Shown here piece by piece: positions 62,114 through 64,000 of a stretch of DNA of 64,000 bases. The notes under the pieces were generated by a model. It was not told where the DNA came from and did no database searches. It was given only the letters and a program-made list of their open reading frames with translations. Position numbers and translations under genes: made by a program. Source of the stretch: Pelorhabdus rhamnosifermentans (lineage in GTDB: Bacteria > Bacillota > Negativicutes > UMGS1260); the NCBI RefSeq assembly GCF_018835585.1, contig NZ_JAHGVE010000009.1:1-64000 (forward strand), in the 5' to 3' direction. Position 1 is the first letter of the stretch. Every line of letters begins with the position of its first letter.

Positions 62114-62470
62114 ATGGTAGATAATGCCGATTCTTTGGCTAAACAATATTTTCGTCAAATGCAACAGGAACGGGTCTGCCATCAACGTGAAGTAACTACA
62201 CTACTTGATTGTTTACCAGCCTTTGTCTTTTTTAAAAATGATTTATGTATCTACGTCACAGCTAATCAGACCTTTTGTCAAGCTATTGGGTATTCTTTGG
62301 CTGAAATCATTGGTAAAACAGATTATGATTTGTTCTCAAAGGAGCGGGCTGATAAGTACCGTCATGATGATTTAACTGTTTTGTCGCAGGTATGCCGCTT
62401 TTTATTGGTGAGGAAGAAGTTTCCTATGGTGGTAAACCCTTTTCGGTTATTACGCGTAAGGTACCATTGA
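62114..62470 (+). pseudogene. N-terminal part of a frameshifted PAS hybrid histidine kinase
   Basis: Residues 1-91 read as a leader helix and the start of a PAS domain (LLDCLPAFVFFKNDLCIYV, GKTDYDLFSKERADKYRHDD). After TVLS near 62386 the frame gives non-PAS sequence and stops at 62470. The correct continuation, AGMPLFIGEEEV, lies one frame back. Restoring one base at about 62384-62386 joins the two. AGGAGG precedes ATG 62114. Either a real loss-of-function deletion or a sequencing error. Confidence 0.75.
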
Positions 62471-64000
62471 AAGATGCGAATGATTGTGTGACTGGTTTGA
62501 TCGGTTTAATTTTTGACATAAAAGAAATCAAGGAAGCCGAACGCGAATTGCGTGAAAGTGAAGAAAAGTATCGGCTGTTATTTTCAAAAGAAAAAGATGC
62601 CATTATGTTATTCGACTTGGCCTGCCGGCAATTTATTGATGTAAACGAGGCGGCTGTGGCTCTTTATGGCTACAGCCGGGAAGAATTTTTAAATATGAAG
62701 GTCCTTGATATTTATGCCGATAGAAGTGCGGTTGAAGACGGACTAGAAGACATTAATGGTCCCTTACTAGCCACGCCGCCTCAGGGGGAGAATGAGATTA
62801 ATTTGCGTTGGCACAAGAAAAAGGACGGCACTATTTTTCCTGTGGATATTGCGGCGGCTCCCTTTAGTTGGCAGGGAAAAAATATGATTTGTGAAATCAT
62901 TCGCGATATATCAGAGCAATATAAGATTGAAGAACAGCTGAGAGCTGCCAAGACCTCTGCTGAACAAGCCAGTCGTATGAAAAGCGAATTTTTATCCATG
63001 GTAAGTCATGAAATTCGGACACCCATTACGGGTGTTTTGGGCATGTTAGATTTATTAATGGAAACTTTGCTTGATGAAAAGCAACGTAAATTGGCTCAGA
63101 CAGCACATTTATCGGCTGAAAACCTCTTGGTCATTATTAATGATGTGTTGGATTTTTCTAAAATTGAAGCAGATAAGATTATTCTTGAACAAATTCCCTT
63201 TCGGTTAGTCTGCCTTATCAAGGAAACGATTGAAATTGTCAAGCCACCAGCATCTATGAAAAATCTATTAATTACGGTTGACATTGACCCGGCTATTCCA
63301 ACATGGCTGATGGGGGACCCCATACGGTTAAAACAGATATTATTAAATTTGGCTGGAAATGCTGTAAAGTTTACTGATAAAGGATCCGTTACGCTACGTG
63401 TCATGCTTAAAAAACAGACAAAAAACCATGTTTTCTTACGATTTGAGGTAGTTGATACGGGCATTGGCATTGCTTGCGATAAGGTTCAATATCTCTTTCA
63501 ACCTTTTACGCAGCAAGATGGTACGACGACACGTCGTTATGGTGGAACAGGCTTGGGGTTGGCTATTTCTAAGCGATTAGTTGAATTGATGAATGGACAT
63601 ATTGGTGTAATGAGTCAAGAAGGTCATGGGTCTACTTTTTGGTTTGATTTATTTTTGTCCAGTGAGGTTAATAATTATGATGAAACTTATCATCCCATAC
63701 CTTGTCCGGACGATTTCGCTCTTTTGAATTGTCCCTATCAGGAACCTTATCTCGCGGGGCGGACGGTATTGCTTGTGGAAGATAACCCCATCAATCAAGA
63801 AATTGTTTATCAATATTTGAAGAAATGGGGTATTACTGTTGATGTTGCCACAAATGGGCAGGAATGCTTGGCAAGGGTTTCGCAGGGTGCTTATGATCTC
63901 ATTCTGATGGATTGTCAGATGCCAGAGATAGACGGATTTGAGGCGACCCAGGCTATTCGCCTTCAAGAAATGACGCTAAATCATCACATACCTATTATTG
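62386..64000 (+). CDS. hybrid sensor histidine kinase (PAS-HisKA-HATPase-REC), partial
   Basis: The open frame begins after the frameshift and runs past the window end. It continues the first PAS domain (KPFSVITRKVPLKD), then a second PAS domain, HisKA with phosphorylatable His in MVSHEIRTPITG, HATPase boxes LNLAGNAVKFT, DTGIGI and GTGLGLAISK, and a receiver domain with LLVEDNPINQ and phospho-acceptor Asp in LMDCQMPEIDG. The end of the receiver is missing. An internal ATG at 62392 has no ribosome binding site. With the upstream piece this is one gene carrying a single-base deletion. Confidence 0.8.

Noticed and set aside
62380-62392. Programmed frameshift in the hybrid kinase
   Set aside because: No slippery heptamer and no downstream stem-loop; a single lost base explains it better.
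1-64000. tRNA, rRNA, CRISPR arrays or insertion sequences
   Set aside because: None seen in any intergenic region; no repeat-spacer pattern or transposase gene was found.

Overview
The window reads as a low-GC, anaerobic, amino-acid- and sugar-using bacterium of the Firmicutes/Bacillota. Purine-rich ribosome binding sites precede almost every gene, and GTG and TTG starts are frequent. Glycyl-radical and 2-hydroxyacyl-CoA-dehydratase-type activases point to strict anaerobiosis. Small Gly-rich and Tyr-rich peptides, YitT and a DUF1540 protein fit a spore-former. My best guess is a Negativicute of the Sporomusa/Pelosinus type; that is inference from gene flavour and was not tested.

Layout. 0-3.5 kb: end of a P5C dehydrogenase gene, then a glycyl-radical activase and a glycyl-radical enzyme that matches trans-4-hydroxy-L-proline dehydratase (HypD). 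3.5-17.7 kb: amino-acid and peptide metabolism. It holds an M20 amidohydrolase divergent from a DUF3100 membrane operon, a TyrR-like sigma-54 activator followed by alanine dehydrogenase with a clear -24/-12 promoter, two closely related amino-acid permeases, and between them a minus-strand group (M20/PepT-like peptidase, dipeptide epimerase, transporter, beta-lactamase-fold hydrolase) that resembles muropeptide salvage. 17.7-24 kb: a decayed malY/patB remnant, a cyclic-di-GMP-I riboswitch ahead of a chemoreceptor gene, zinc-ribbon proteins, a YejK/NdpA-type protein and an exported NAGPA-domain/beta-propeller pair. 24-37.9 kb: a LytS/YesM kinase, an AraC-type regulator and a lipoprotein with two fused sugar-binding domains, followed by a YtfQ-YtfR-YtfT-YjfF galactofuranose-type ABC transporter and a ChvE/GguA/GguB-type monosaccharide ABC transporter.

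37.9-49 kb: methionine aminopeptidase, a pair of DnaA-box-like sites, and a non-canonical chemosensory-like cassette (membrane CheA-like kinase with a fused CheX-like end, a CheY, an MshEN-like/CheX-like protein and a CBS protein). Then come two DUF2229 proteins facing a BcrA/BadF-type activase, followed by phosphotransacetylase. 49-52.2 kb: YitT and a cluster of five very small genes. 52.2-57.1 kb: a TPP-riboswitch-controlled thiS-G-H-F-E-C operon. 57.2-64 kb: mutY, a TerC-type protein, a ferritin-like protein, a YdjM-like membrane protein, lgt, and a hybrid histidine kinase with a one-base frameshift that runs off the window.

Most operons are bounded by strong hairpin terminators, many of them bidirectional between convergent genes. 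I saw no tRNA, rRNA, CRISPR array or insertion sequence. Starts were chosen by ribosome-binding-site spacing; where this moves the start away from the longest frame, the entry says so.
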